DNA of 64,000 nt from Arthrobacter sp. Alg241-R88 (GCF_900537115.1 NZ_UNRG01000001.1:1121-65120); one strand, 5' to 3'. Counted from the stretch's first letter, positions 8,938-18,097 are shown. The notes: generated by a model not told the origin, from the letters alone. Made by a program: numbers and translations.

Positions 8938-9585
8938 ATGACCAGCAAGAAGCCAACAGGGGCGGGCCGTGACGCCCCGGCCGTGGCAGGGCGGGATAGC
9001 GGTGCTTCAGCCGTGCCGGCACCGGGGGCAAGCGCCGGACAGCGACGCCCCACCGGCGGTCCAGCCGTGGCCGCACTGGAGGCAACGCGGCGTATCATCG
9101 ACCGGGTCCTGGCCCTGCTGTGCATGGTGATCTTCGCCGCACTGGTCGTCGTGGTCGCCTGGCAGGTGATCTCCCGGCAGGTGCTCGGCGCACCGGCATC
9201 CTGGACCGAGGAATCAGCCCGGTATGTCTTCGTCGTCCTGGCCCTGCTCGGCGCGGCGCTGGTGTTCTCCGAGCGTGGCCACATCGCAGTCGAGCTCCTT
9301 GTGAAGAAGTTTCCCGAGCCGGTGCAGAAAGTCGTAGCCCTCGTTGTGGAAGCGACGATCATATTCTTCGCCGTGTTCGTGATGATCTTCGGCGGATACG
9401 AAGTGGCAATGAACGCATGGAACCAGAACATTTCCACCATGCCGGTGAGCGTGGGCCAGATTTACCTGATCCTGCCCGTCGCGGGCGCACTGATCACCTT
9501 CTTCGCGCTGTGCCACCTGGTAGGCATGTTCGCTGGCACGGAGGAGCCCATGCCTGAGATCGACGAGAACAACCAAGGAATCTGA
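8938..9585 (+). CDS. dctQ: TRAP transporter small permease (DctQ family), copy 1
   Basis: The 215-residue protein has four predicted membrane segments, at roughly residues 55-75, 85-105, 130-155 and 170-190. SWTEESARYVFVVLALLGAA is the DctQ signature at the second helix and RGHIAVELLV follows it. The start ATG has GGAGGAAATA directly upstream. An N-terminal tail of about 50 residues rich in Ala, Pro and Gly precedes the first helix, longer than usual for this family. It sits between the binding protein and the large permease. Confidence 0.9.
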   Translation: MTSKKPTGAGRDAPAVAGRDSGASAVPAPGASAGQRRPTGGPAVAALEATRRIIDRVLALLCMVIFAALVVVVAWQVISRQVLGAPASWTEESARYVFVVLALLGAALVFSERGHIAVELLVKKFPEPVQKVVALVVEATIIFFAVFVMIFGGYEVAMNAWNQNISTMPVSVGQIYLILPVAGALITFFALCHLVGMFAGTEEPMPEIDENNQGI

Positions 9586-9591
9586 GGCACT

Positions 9592-10902
9592 ATGGAACCC
9601 ATCACACTCGCCGCGCTCATACTGCTCGGTGGCATGGTCATCGGCATCGCCTTGGGGGTCCCCGTTGCCGTCGCAATGGGCGTGCCCTCGGCCCTTGCCA
9701 TTGTCGTCCTCCTCGGCTGGGACGGAGCGGCACTCACGTCCGCCCAGCGCCTGTTCGCCGCCAGTAATTCCTTCGCCTTGCTTGCGATCCCCTTCTTCAT
9801 TCTTGCGGGCGGATTAATGAATACCGGCGGAATCGCACAACGACTCATCGACTTGGCGCAGGTCCTGGCAGGACGTCTGCCTGCCTCCCTGGCCCAGACC
9901 ACCGTAGTGGCCAACGCCATGTTCGGCGCGGTCTCCGGCGCCTCCGTCGCCTCCGCCGCCGCAGTCGGTTCGGTGCTCTCCCCGCCGATGCGTAAGGCTG
10001 GCTACGACCCGGCCTTTGCCGCCGCTGTCAACGCAGCCGCCTCACCGGCAGGAATGCTCATACCGCCGAGCAACACCTTCATTATCTACTCGCTCGTCTC
10101 AAGCACCTCTGTGGCAGCACTGTTCATGGCCGGCGTCGGCCCGGGCCTGCTGTGGGCGCTGGTCTGCGTCGTCATGGTCGCGATCTACGCCCGCAAGCAC
10201 CCCGAGCTCGGTGGCGGGCAGCGCCCCACAGCCCGCGAGGCCGGGCTCGTGTTCCTGCGCGCCGTCCCCTCCCTGCTGATGATCGTCATCGTGATCGGCG
10301 GCATCCTCGCGGGATTCTTCACCGCCACCGAATCGGCCGTCATCGCAGTGCTCTACTCCCTCGCCCTCGGCCTGATTCAGAAGACACTGCCGCTGCGCGC
10401 GCTGCCCTCAATCACCCTTGAAGCGGCCAAAACCACCGCGATCGTCATGCTGCTCATCGGCGTCTCGGGAATTCTCGCCTGGGTAATGTCCTTCGCCAAG
10501 GTGCCCGCGCTCGTTGGTGACGCCCTCCTGGGCCTGACCGACAACACCGTCGTGATACTCGTCCTTATCATGATCATCATGCTCCTGGCCGGCACCGTGA
10601 TGGACCCTACGCCCGCCATCCTGATCTTCACGCCCATCTTTCTGCCGATCGTCACACAGCTCGGTGTCGATCCAATACATTTCGGCACGATGATGGTCTT
10701 CAACATGTGCCTTGGGAATATCTCCCCGCCCGTAGGAAACAACCTCTTCGTGGCGGCCCGAGTAGCCAAGGTGAGCATCGAACCGATGATCACCCGAATC
10801 ATGCCCATCTTCTGGGCACTGACCGTCGCCCTCTTCCTCGTAGCTTTCATCCCCCAGCTATCGATGTGGCTGCCCACCGTCATGGGCCTCGCCAAGCCAT
10901 AA
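9592..10902 (+). CDS. dctM: TRAP transporter large permease (DctM family), copy 1
   Basis: The 436-residue, roughly 12-helix permease carries out Na+-coupled translocation of the solute delivered by DctP. Family motifs are GIALGVPVAVAMGVPSALAI, FAASNSFALLAIPFFILAGG, MFGAVSGASVASAAAVGSV, ASPAGMLIPPSNTFIIYS, TATESAVIAVLYSLALG and FNMCLGNISPPVGNNLFVAA. It starts six bases after the dctQ stop and ends the operon before the hairpin at 10971. Confidence 0.93.
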   Translation: MEPITLAALILLGGMVIGIALGVPVAVAMGVPSALAIVVLLGWDGAALTSAQRLFAASNSFALLAIPFFILAGGLMNTGGIAQRLIDLAQVLAGRLPASLAQTTVVANAMFGAVSGASVASAAAVGSVLSPPMRKAGYDPAFAAAVNAAASPAGMLIPPSNTFIIYSLVSSTSVAALFMAGVGPGLLWALVCVVMVAIYARKHPELGGGQRPTAREAGLVFLRAVPSLLMIVIVIGGILAGFFTATESAVIAVLYSLALGLIQKTLPLRALPSITLEAAKTTAIVMLLIGVSGILAWVMSFAKVPALVGDALLGLTDNTVVILVLIMIIMLLAGTVMDPTPAILIFTPIFLPIVTQLGVDPIHFGTMMVFNMCLGNISPPVGNNLFVAARVAKVSIEPMITRIMPIFWALTVALFLVAFIPQLSMWLPTVMGLAKP

Positions 10903-10970
10903 GCAACGCATCGCCGAATGCGGAGGCAGCTGGAGTTGATCGCTCCTTAGACGGCATGACTGCACTATAG

Positions 10971-11024
10971 AAGCGCTGGAGCGCCGCAGGATTTTCAGTT
11001 TCCTGCACCTCTCCGGCGCTTTTG
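10971..11024 (+). terminator. Rho-independent terminator of TRAP operon 1
   Basis: AAGCGCTGGAGCGCCGCAGG pairs, with a few mismatches, with CCTGCACCTCTCCGGCGCTT and is followed by TTTTG. It lies 68 bp beyond the dctM stop and 130 bp before the GH3 operator. Confidence 0.7.
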
Positions 11025-11045
11025 TAGTTTCCCGGCCCCACCCCC

Positions 11046-11082
11046 GTTGCAACTTCCCGCAACTGGAGCAACTTGTGGCAAC
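11046..11082. promoter_or_regulatory. operator region upstream of the GH3 gene
   Basis: Two elements are seen: an inverted repeat GTTGC-N8-GCAAC (11046-11063) and, at 11069-11082, CAACTTGTGGCAAC, which fits the CAA-N4-TGGCAAC word found before uxaC, the LacI gene and the TRAP genes. The second site ends 112 bp before the GH3 start codon. Confidence 0.6.
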
Positions 11083-11194
11083 TTCTAAGAGCCTGGGTTG
11101 TTATTCGGGGAGAGTGGAAGAGGCGCTTCATACGTGACCTTTACTTGTGTCCCCAGCGCCAAGCAGCATCCCACCCTCAATGGAGAGCAGACGA

Positions 11195-13570
11195 ATGACT
11201 CGTTTATTCAAGCGACTGTCGGCGCGCCAGCGCCTTGCCGCTGCGGTGGCCCTACCCCTGACCCTTACGCTGGGGGTGACTGCCGGAGCGCTGCCGCACC
11301 AGGCCAAGTCCCCGGTGGAGACTCCAACGGCCGCGAACAAAGACCAAGGCAACCACGGCAAACCCCCGGTGCTCGGCACCCGAATTAAAGACACAATCAA
11401 GGTAAACGGCCGGACCTTCAAGGACCTCAACGCCAACGGCACTCTCGACGCTTATGAGGACTGGCGCCTTCCCGCCGAGGACCGCGCGGCGAACCTCGTG
11501 TCGCTCATGACGCTGGACGAGAAGGCCGGACTTATGCTGATCGATACCCTCAACGCCGCGTGCGACGCAGCAACCCAAACCCGCGGCACCCTCGGCCCTT
11601 CGGCAAGTGACTACATCAACAACCAGCAGATGCACCGGTTCATCTTCCGCAACGTTGTGACCAGCGAGGATAAGGCAGTCTGCGGCGGCGGATCAGGGGG
11701 CTTCGCAGCCAGCACGTCGCTGACCCCGCAGGAAGCCGCAAGCTACATGAACACCATCCAGGAACTCGGCGAAGCAACCCGTCTGGGCATCCCCATGCTC
11801 TACAAGTCCAACGCCCGCAACCACATCGATCCGGACGCGCGGGCAGGAATCAACGAAGCAGCCGGCGCCTTTACTGCCTTCCCGAAGGAAGCGGGTATCG
11901 CCGCCGCAGCGCTCGGCGAGGAAGCACGGCAGACCGGTCAGAACCCCACAATCGGTGACATGTCCGTCGTCGAGGACTTCGCCACCGTCATGGGTGAGGA
12001 GTGGGAGGCGATCGGGCTGCGCGGAATGTACGGCTACATGGCGGACCTCTCCACGGAGCCTCGCTGGTATCGCACCCACGAAACGTTCACCGAGGACGCG
12101 GACCTCAACTCCAACATCATGACCCAGCTCGTGCAGACCCTGCAGGGACCGGTTGACGATAACGGAAACTCCCTCAGCCCGGACACTTCCGTAGCCCTGA
12201 CCATGAAGCATTTCCCCGGCGGCGGGCCACAGGAGCTTGGCCTCGACGCGCACTACTCCTTCGGCAAGACGCAGGTGTACCCCGGCGATGGCTTCGGCTA
12301 CCACCTGCAGCCCTTCGAAGCGGCGATCAAAGCCGGCGTCTCATCGATCATGCCCTACTACGGTGCTCCCGTTGACGTCACACACGACGGCGTCACGTAC
12401 GACCAGACGGGCATGGCCTTCTCCAATCAGATCGTCAACGACCTCCTGCGCGGCAAGCTCGGCTTCGCCGGTTACGTCAACTCCGACACCGGCATCATCA
12501 ACGACCGCGCCTGGGGCCTGGAGGACAAGACAGTCCCCGAGCGCGTCGCGGCAGCAATCAATGGCGGAACTGACACCCTCTCGGGTTTCCACGACGTCAA
12601 GACCATCACCGACCTGGTAGACAGCGGGCTTGTCTCCGAGGAGCGGGTCACGCTGGCGGCGACCCGCTTGCTGAAGCCAATGTTCAGCATGGGTCTTTTC
12701 GAGAACCCATACGTGGACGCCGAGGCCGCTGGCGCCGTCGTCGGCAATGCTGCTCACCGCGAGGTGGGGCTGGACCTCCAGCGCAAATCGGCGGTTCTGT
12801 TGCAGAACAAGGACACAGCTGATGGCGGCAAGACCCTGCCGCTGAAGGACGGATCGGACGTTTACATCCTTGGCGATTTCACACAGAAAACCGTGGAGAG
12901 CTACGGCTACAACGTCACCAACGGGAACGTGACGAACCCGGCCGAGCGTCCGAGCGCTGCCGGCAGCGACTACGCACTGATCTCGGTAACGGTCAACAAC
13001 ACCAACACCTCGTCGTACGTCAGCAACTCCCCGACCTCCGGCATGAACCCCGAGCACATCAACCCCGTCACGCTTGAAGGTGTGGCAGGGCTCGACGGTA
13101 AGAGCCCGTACGGTGCGGCGGACGCGTGCGTAGCCAAGGGCGCGCCGTCGTGCACGGACAACGGCCTGCGCTTCGGCGGTTCCCTGCCGTGGGAGTCAAG
13201 CGTCCTGGACTTCACATCCATGGCCGAGTCGGAGTCCTGGAAGATCACCCCGTCACTGGACACGATCAAGCAGGTCATGGCCGAGGTCGAGGACCCCGAG
13301 AAGGTTGTCCTGCAGGTGTACTTCCGCCAGCCGTTCGTCCTGGATGAAGCAAGCGGACTGCGCGACGCCGGCGCCATCGTTGCCGGATTCGGCATGAGCG
13401 ACACCGCACTGCTGGATCTCCTTTCGGGCAAGGTGGCACCGCAGGGCCGCATGCCGTTCGCGCTGGCGGGCACGGCGAATGCGATCCGTGAGCAGTACAG
13501 CGACCTTCCCGGTTACAAGGAGACCACCGACGGAGAGCTTTTCCCCCTCGGATTTGGCCTGACCTACTGA
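11195..13570 (+). CDS. secreted glycoside hydrolase family 3 protein
   Basis: The 791-residue GH3 enzyme has a Sec signal at residues 1-33 (RLSARQRLAAAVALPLTLTL, no lipobox), so it should be exported. The ATG at 11195 is preceded by GGAGAG. The N-terminal (beta/alpha)8 domain contains AYEDWRLPAEDRAANLVSLM and TMKHFPGGGPQELGLDAH; the likely nucleophile is Asp431 in VNSDTGIIND. The C-terminal alpha/beta sandwich begins near SAVLLQNKDTADGGKTLPLK and ends with the family's PLGFGLTY. Substrate (beta-glucoside, beta-xyloside or similar) cannot be fixed from sequence. Operator copy upstream ties it to the uronate regulon. Confidence 0.88.
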   Translation: MTRLFKRLSARQRLAAAVALPLTLTLGVTAGALPHQAKSPVETPTAANKDQGNHGKPPVLGTRIKDTIKVNGRTFKDLNANGTLDAYEDWRLPAEDRAANLVSLMTLDEKAGLMLIDTLNAACDAATQTRGTLGPSASDYINNQQMHRFIFRNVVTSEDKAVCGGGSGGFAASTSLTPQEAASYMNTIQELGEATRLGIPMLYKSNARNHIDPDARAGINEAAGAFTAFPKEAGIAAAALGEEARQTGQNPTIGDMSVVEDFATVMGEEWEAIGLRGMYGYMADLSTEPRWYRTHETFTEDADLNSNIMTQLVQTLQGPVDDNGNSLSPDTSVALTMKHFPGGGPQELGLDAHYSFGKTQVYPGDGFGYHLQPFEAAIKAGVSSIMPYYGAPVDVTHDGVTYDQTGMAFSNQIVNDLLRGKLGFAGYVNSDTGIINDRAWGLEDKTVPERVAAAINGGTDTLSGFHDVKTITDLVDSGLVSEERVTLAATRLLKPMFSMGLFENPYVDAEAAGAVVGNAAHREVGLDLQRKSAVLLQNKDTADGGKTLPLKDGSDVYILGDFTQKTVESYGYNVTNGNVTNPAERPSAAGSDYALISVTVNNTNTSSYVSNSPTSGMNPEHINPVTLEGVAGLDGKSPYGAADACVAKGAPSCTDNGLRFGGSLPWESSVLDFTSMAESESWKITPSLDTIKQVMAEVEDPEKVVLQVYFRQPFVLDEASGLRDAGAIVAGFGMSDTALLDLLSGKVAPQGRMPFALAGTANAIREQYSDLPGYKETTDGELFPLGFGLTY

Positions 13571-13618
13571 ACTGCGACGGCGCCGGCCCGGTTTTCAAGG
13601 CCGGCACCGTCCAGTTTT
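13570..13618 (+). terminator. stem-loop between GH3 and GH2 genes
   Basis: A long imperfect stem, with core pairing of GACGG and GCCGGCC against GGCCGGC and CCGTC, starts at the GH3 stop codon and ends in CAGTTTT. It should reduce read-through into the GH2 gene. Confidence 0.65.
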
Positions 13619-13663
13619 ACCGAATGCATTGCACCTATATCCCAATGACGAGAGGACCAACAC

Positions 13664-16393
13664 GTGGGTTTCAATGAGAACAAGGGCAGCGTGCGGACAA
13701 CGAGTCGCCGCACCGTGCTGACCGGTTTGGCAACCAGTGCCGCCTTGGCTGCCCTGGCGGCGCCGGCGGCGGCGTCGACGTGGACCAAGCGGCCGCCGCA
13801 GGCAACGCGGCAACGCGAGCGTGAGCAGCTGAACGAGGGCTGGCGCTTCTTCAGGGGCGACATAGCCAGCGCCTCCAAGAACAGCTTTGACGACACCGGG
13901 TGGACGGATGTCACGATTCCGCACACGTGGAACGCACAGGACGCGAACGACGACGAGGCAGGCTACTACCGCGGGCCTGGGTGGTACCGGTCTTCCTTGA
14001 AGATGAAGAAGCAGTACGAAGGCAAACGCCTCTTCCTGTACTTCGAGGGTGCCAACCAGGTAGCCGACGTCTATGTGGAGGGTGCACACGTCGGCAATCA
14101 CGTAGGTGGTTACCAGGCCTTTAGCGTCGAGATCACCGACCAGGTCGCGAACGTCAAGAACGGGCGCGATGCGACGATCGCGGTGAGGGTCGACAACAGC
14201 CATAACCTCGACATACCGCCGCTGAGCGCTGACTTCACCTTCTACGGAGGTATCTACCGCAACGTATGGCTTGTGGTCACCGAGCCGGTGCATCTCGACT
14301 TGCTTGATCACGCCTCCTCGGGCGTGTACGTGGAAACCCCGCTGGTCACTGCGGCAGCAGCGACTGTCCTGGTGCGCAGTCGGGTGGTCAATGACCTCGA
14401 CACCGAAGCTGCTATCACAGTGCAGAACATAGTGCTGGACGACAGCGGTAAGACGGTTGTTGAAGGAAAGTCGAAAGTCACTCTGGCTCCCGGCGAAACG
14501 AGGGAAATCGAGCAGACGCTTCCGACGATCTCTCGGCCGCAGCTTTGGTCGCCTGAGTCGCCCTACCTTTACACGGTGGCAACCATCGTCGACGGCGGGA
14601 GCCGCACCGCTGATCGTGTGGACTCACCTCTCGGTCTTCGTTGGTTCTCTGTGAATGCAGCCACCGGGTTTTACCTGAACGGTGAGCGATACCCCCTGCG
14701 GGGTGCGAACCGGCACCAGGACCAAGTCGGGAAGGGCAACGCCCTAACAGACGAGGAACACGTCCGCGACCTCCAGCTAATCAAGGCGATGGGCGCAAAT
14801 GTCGTACGGCTCGCCCACTATCCGCAGGCGCCGGCCGTCCTGGAGGCAGCCGACGAACTGGGGCTGGTGCTGTGGGAGGAGGCACCGCTGGTCAACGAGA
14901 TCACCAGGACCGAGGCTTTCACACAAAACAGCATCAACATGCAAATCGAGATGATCCGGCAGCACTACAACCACCCCAGCATCATCTTCTGGGGCTACAT
15001 GAACGAAATCCTCATTCGCGTCCCTCGGCCAACGCCTGAAGGCTACATCCAGTCCGTCGTCGACCTGGCACAGTCGCTGGAGGACGTGACTCGTGCTGAG
15101 GACCGCTATCGGCTCACTGTCATGGCATGCAACCGCGACACCGCCGACAGGTACAACACCTCAGGGCTTACAGCCATACCGATGATCGTAGCCTGGAACC
15201 TCTACTACAACTGGTACTACGGCAACCTGGAGGGCTTCGCCGAGCATCTGGACCGCGAACGGGCCAACTACCCTGACCGGCCGCTGTGGGTCAGCGAGTA
15301 CGGAGCCGACACCGATAGCAGGCTGCACAGGGTCGACGTGGAGCAGTTGCCGGTAAACCCGGAATCGGGCCGTGTGTCTTACCAGGACCAGTCGATCGAG
15401 TTCGGTGAACTCTTCCATGAGACGTACGTGCAGGCCATCAATGACAGGCCCTGGCTCGTGGGCACGACGCTTTGGGCGCAATTCGAGTTCGGTGCAGAGC
15501 AACGAACCGGCTCGATCCCGCATGTGAACCAAAAAGGGATCATGCACCCGGACCGCACCCCCAAGGATGTCTACTTCTTCTACCAAGCCCAATGGCTCGA
15601 CACTCCCGTCCTCCGCATCGCGAGCCACGAATGGCAACACCGGGCAGGCACCGCTTGGGACGCCACCCCCGGGGCTGGCGCCCAGCCGGTTCGTCAGCCG
15701 GTCAAGGTGTACACCAATCTCAATGCCGTCGAGCTCTTCCTCAACGGAGCTTCGCTCGGCGTTCAGAACGTCGACGAGGATCGGACCGCGGTGTGGGACG
15801 TTCCGTTTGTCGACGGTCGCAACGACGTCGTAGCCGTGGGCCGTGACGCCGGCGGGCGGCGGGTGGAAGACAAAGTGGCGGTCACCTTCACTTACAACGC
15901 ACCTCAACTGTCCGATCCCTCGGTGCCGTTCGAGCGTCTCGCGCTCAGTGCCGGCGCCATCGTGCAGTACACCGATCCTAATCAGCTGGTCTGGATCGAG
16001 GACCGTGAATATACCGACGGTGCGTGGGGGGCAGTCGGAGGCAAGACTGGCCTAGCCGGAAAATGGACGAACGGGTCGTCGGAGGACCCTCTCTACCAGA
16101 CGTACAGGGAAGGAATGTCTGCCTACAGGTTCGACGTGCCCAACGGTCGCTACGAAGTGCGGCTTCGCTTCGCTGATCCCCAGAAGACGTCACCCGGAGA
16201 GCGGGTGTTCACGGTGAAGCTAGGCAATTCGGTTCTCAAAGAGAAGCTTGACCTCGTCGCGGTGGCCGGAGCAAGTACCGCATACGACCTGGTAGGCACC
16301 ACCGAAGTGGCGGACGGGCAGGGACTGATCGTCACATTCGACGCATTGACCGGTTTGCCCGTCGTCAGCGGCATCGACGTCCGGAAGCTCTAG
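13664..16393 (+). CDS. Tat-exported glycoside hydrolase family 2 protein, possible beta-glucuronidase
   Basis: The 909-residue protein begins with a twin-arginine signal (TSRRTVLTGLATSAALAAL, residues about 13-31). The sugar-binding jelly roll, immunoglobulin-like and TIM-barrel domains of GH2 follow, then a further Ig-like part and a C-terminal malectin-like domain (about 750-909). The acid/base is Glu448 in FWGYMNE and the nucleophile Glu545 in WVSEYGAD. Residues 622-624 read Asn-Gln-Lys before GIMHPDRTPKD, at the place of the Asn-x-Lys carboxylate clamp of beta-glucuronidases, but similar motifs occur in some GH2 galactosidases, so specificity remains open. Together with the uronate operon, a role in releasing glucuronate from glucuronides is plausible. 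The start is GTG with GAGAGGA upstream. Confidence 0.87.
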   Translation: MGFNENKGSVRTTSRRTVLTGLATSAALAALAAPAAASTWTKRPPQATRQREREQLNEGWRFFRGDIASASKNSFDDTGWTDVTIPHTWNAQDANDDEAGYYRGPGWYRSSLKMKKQYEGKRLFLYFEGANQVADVYVEGAHVGNHVGGYQAFSVEITDQVANVKNGRDATIAVRVDNSHNLDIPPLSADFTFYGGIYRNVWLVVTEPVHLDLLDHASSGVYVETPLVTAAAATVLVRSRVVNDLDTEAAITVQNIVLDDSGKTVVEGKSKVTLAPGETREIEQTLPTISRPQLWSPESPYLYTVATIVDGGSRTADRVDSPLGLRWFSVNAATGFYLNGERYPLRGANRHQDQVGKGNALTDEEHVRDLQLIKAMGANVVRLAHYPQAPAVLEAADELGLVLWEEAPLVNEITRTEAFTQNSINMQIEMIRQHYNHPSIIFWGYMNEILIRVPRPTPEGYIQSVVDLAQSLEDVTRAEDRYRLTVMACNRDTADRYNTSGLTAIPMIVAWNLYYNWYYGNLEGFAEHLDRERANYPDRPLWVSEYGADTDSRLHRVDVEQLPVNPESGRVSYQDQSIEFGELFHETYVQAINDRPWLVGTTLWAQFEFGAEQRTGSIPHVNQKGIMHPDRTPKDVYFFYQAQWLDTPVLRIASHEWQHRAGTAWDATPGAGAQPVRQPVKVYTNLNAVELFLNGASLGVQNVDEDRTAVWDVPFVDGRNDVVAVGRDAGGRRVEDKVAVTFTYNAPQLSDPSVPFERLALSAGAIVQYTDPNQLVWIEDREYTDGAWGAVGGKTGLAGKWTNGSSEDPLYQTYREGMSAYRFDVPNGRYEVRLRFADPQKTSPGERVFTVKLGNSVLKEKLDLVAVAGASTAYDLVGTTEVADGQGLIVTFDALTGLPVVSGIDVRKL

Positions 16394-16419
16394 AACATCA
16401 GATCCACTCGAGATGAAGT

Positions 16420-16451
16420 GTGGGCCGGACAGCCGTATTTGTCCGGCCCAC
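16420..16451 (+). terminator. hairpin after the GH2 gene
   Basis: Perfect 12-bp stem GTGGGCCGGACA / TGTCCGGCCCAC with an 8-nt loop, 27 bp after the GH2 stop, closing the glycosidase transcripts. Confidence 0.75.
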
Positions 16452-16805
16452 TCTCATCATCGACACTGCAGTCCCGTCCGGACAGGCACGTGCATCCGCT
16501 CTAATGAAGGCCAAGGGATGCTCACGGTGTTAGCCTTTGGCGGAAGCGAGGTCAGCATCCGTCGGCGGCGACTACAAACCTGCCCGCTCGCACAGGACCT
16601 GAACCCGCTTACCGGTCCGGCTGATACCAACTATTGAAGAAGCGTAATTCGTGAATACCTGATGGGCTGTCAGTGATGAAGGTCACTTTGCGGAGCCCTG
16701 ACGGCCCGTTCCTTCTGCACCCTGATCAGGCAAAGGAAAGATTCAATGAAGAAAAATTCAGCTCAGTGACACAACGCGGCCTGGGCGTGAAACGACGCGT
16801 GCTAT

Positions 16806-16829
16806 GACTCAACGACTCAACGACTCAAC
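16806..16829. repeat. three tandem copies of an 8-bp unit
   Basis: GACTCAAC is repeated three times without interruption. It is outside any gene and probably a simple slippage repeat. Confidence 0.7.
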
Positions 16830-17026
16830 GTCAGGTCGGGCGATAAGGGCAGCGCACGCCGGGCACAGCCATCGCGACCGGGGTGTCTGTCTAGTTGGTC
16901 GTCCCGTCTGAACGCCGATAATGGATATTCCGTCAACCTGCCTCGGCCGGGCAAACCAACTTGCTTGCTGATCACGCGGCCGCAAATGGCGGCGACACTG
17001 ATCCGTCCATGGCTGGGGTCAATTCA

Positions 17027-17092
17027 GGTTATCCACGGCTGGGAACCGGGAGCCGTTGGGCAGCTCCCTGGCAGCAGTAGCGGTGGATAACC
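17027..17092. repeat. 10-bp inverted repeat containing DnaA-box-like words
   Basis: GGTTATCCAC at 17027-17036 and its exact complement GTGGATAACC at 17083-17092 flank 46 bp. Each arm holds TTATCCAC, which equals the first eight bases of the classical DnaA box. No replication gene is near, so the meaning is open. Confidence 0.5.
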
Positions 17093-17249
17093 TACGAGAA
17101 TTGTCCCCGGCCGTAGGCGGGCGGACCGGACTTCTCGTTCAGGCATAGATCATTTCCCATTGCTCTGAGGACCAAGGCAGGGAGGCGTGCGTCAGGTTGG
17201 GTTCACTTGAGTTGACGTACCAAGGCGCCCGGGGCGTCGGATTAGAAAC

Positions 17250-17786
17250 TCATCTTTCGTTCTGATCCGTACCGGCCGGTACTGCAAGATGTTCTTGGCG
17301 CAGATTTGCGAGAATCTGATCGGTGAGTGCTTCGATGCCGCCTTCGGATGTCACGGTCATTCCGGCTTCGGCTGTTTCAAGGTTCTCGAGTGTCTCCAGC
17401 TGGGAGGTGAGGAGGGATGGAGGCATGAAGTGTCCTGGGCGCTGGGCCAGCCGCTCCTTCAGTACCGAAGGGTCGACCTTTAAGAGGATGAACCTGGTGG
17501 AGGGAGCGGCTGCGCGGATAGCGTCGCGGTAGGCGCGTTTGAGGGCTGAACAGGCAACCACGATCCCGTGGGGGTGTTCGGCTGCGAGTTCTGCGCCGAC
17601 CAGGCGAAGCCATGGCCATCTGTCTTCGTCGTTGAGCGGGACGCCGGCTGTCATTTTTTCGACGTTCGGCAAGGGGTGCAGGTCGTCAGCGTCCTTGAAG
17701 GTTGCTCCGAGCCGGGCTGCGAGTGCAGCGCCGACCGCTGTCTTGCCTGCACCACACACGCCCATGACGACAAGAGGGCGATGCAC
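17250..17786 (-). CDS. gntK: gluconokinase (second copy)
   Basis: The 178-residue GntK-family kinase has the P-loop GVCGAGKTA at residues 9-17, DADDLHPLPNVEKMTAGVPL, NDEDRWPWL, SALKRAYRDAIR and [17 protein letters not shown]. It resembles the copy at 1727 in every motif but differs through most of the rest, so it is not a recent duplicate. The GTG start shares its first base with the TAG stop of the upstream small gene, so the two are coupled. The gene ends the minus-strand operon headed by the Gfo/Idh-SAF gene, which suggests that the pathway makes gluconate or that the enzyme phosphorylates a related aldonate. Confidence 0.9.
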   Translation of the reverse strand: MHRPLVVMGVCGAGKTAVGAALAARLGATFKDADDLHPLPNVEKMTAGVPLNDEDRWPWLRLVGAELAAEHPHGIVVACSALKRAYRDAIRAAAPSTRFILLKVDPSVLKERLAQRPGHFMPPSLLTSQLETLENLETAEAGMTVTSEGGIEALTDQILANLRQEHLAVPAGTDQNER

Positions 17787-18097
17787 TACAACTCTCCCTG
17801 TTGTGCTGTTCCCGCGGGGATCGGAACCATCCGGGTCACTACGACAGGCTTCTCCAGCAGGCCTTCGAGGGAGGCGTTCAGGCGTTTGACCGGCTCACCT
17901 TCGCCATGGGCGTCGAGCAGCGCAGCTGATTCCCATTTCTCGATCATGAGGATCTGGTTGTTGGGGGCTTCATGGATCGCGTAGAGCAGGCAGCCGGGTT
18001 CCTGGTGGACTTCGCTGATTGCGGGGGAGAGGGCGGCGACGACCTGGTCGAAGGCGCCTTCCTTGGGGCTAAAAGCTGCAGTGACGACGATGGTCAT
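17786..18097 (-). CDS. antibiotic-biosynthesis-monooxygenase (ABM) fold protein
   Basis: The 103-residue protein has the dimeric ferredoxin-like ABM/quinol monooxygenase pattern: VVTAAFSPKEGAFDQVVAAL, HQEPGCLLYAIHEAPNN and MIEKWESAALLDAHGEGE. Many such proteins are cofactor-free oxygenases or have no proven reaction and ride in sugar operons. It lies between the oxidoreductase and gluconokinase genes and overlaps the latter by one base. The role in the pathway is not clear. Confidence 0.8.
   Translation of the reverse strand: MTIVVTAAFSPKEGAFDQVVAALSPAISEVHQEPGCLLYAIHEAPNNQILMIEKWESAALLDAHGEGEPVKRLNASLEGLLEKPVVVTRMVPIPAGTAQQGEL

Larger units (their letters stand above)
16452..17249. other. 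about 800-bp gene-poor spacer
   Basis: No protein-like frame, tRNA or recognisable mobile element was found on either strand; the short frames present have neither ribosome sites nor family resemblance. It separates the uronate block from the second sugar-acid block. The only structures seen are a three-copy octamer at 16806 and an inverted repeat of TTATCCAC type at 17027-17092. Confidence 0.5.

Noticed and set aside
16413..16637. 74-codon frame after the GH2 gene
   Set aside because: It begins within the terminator hairpin and has no ribosome site.
16452..17249. possible insertion sequence or tRNA in the long spacer
   Set aside because: No transposase frame, terminal repeats with target duplication or cloverleaf could be found.
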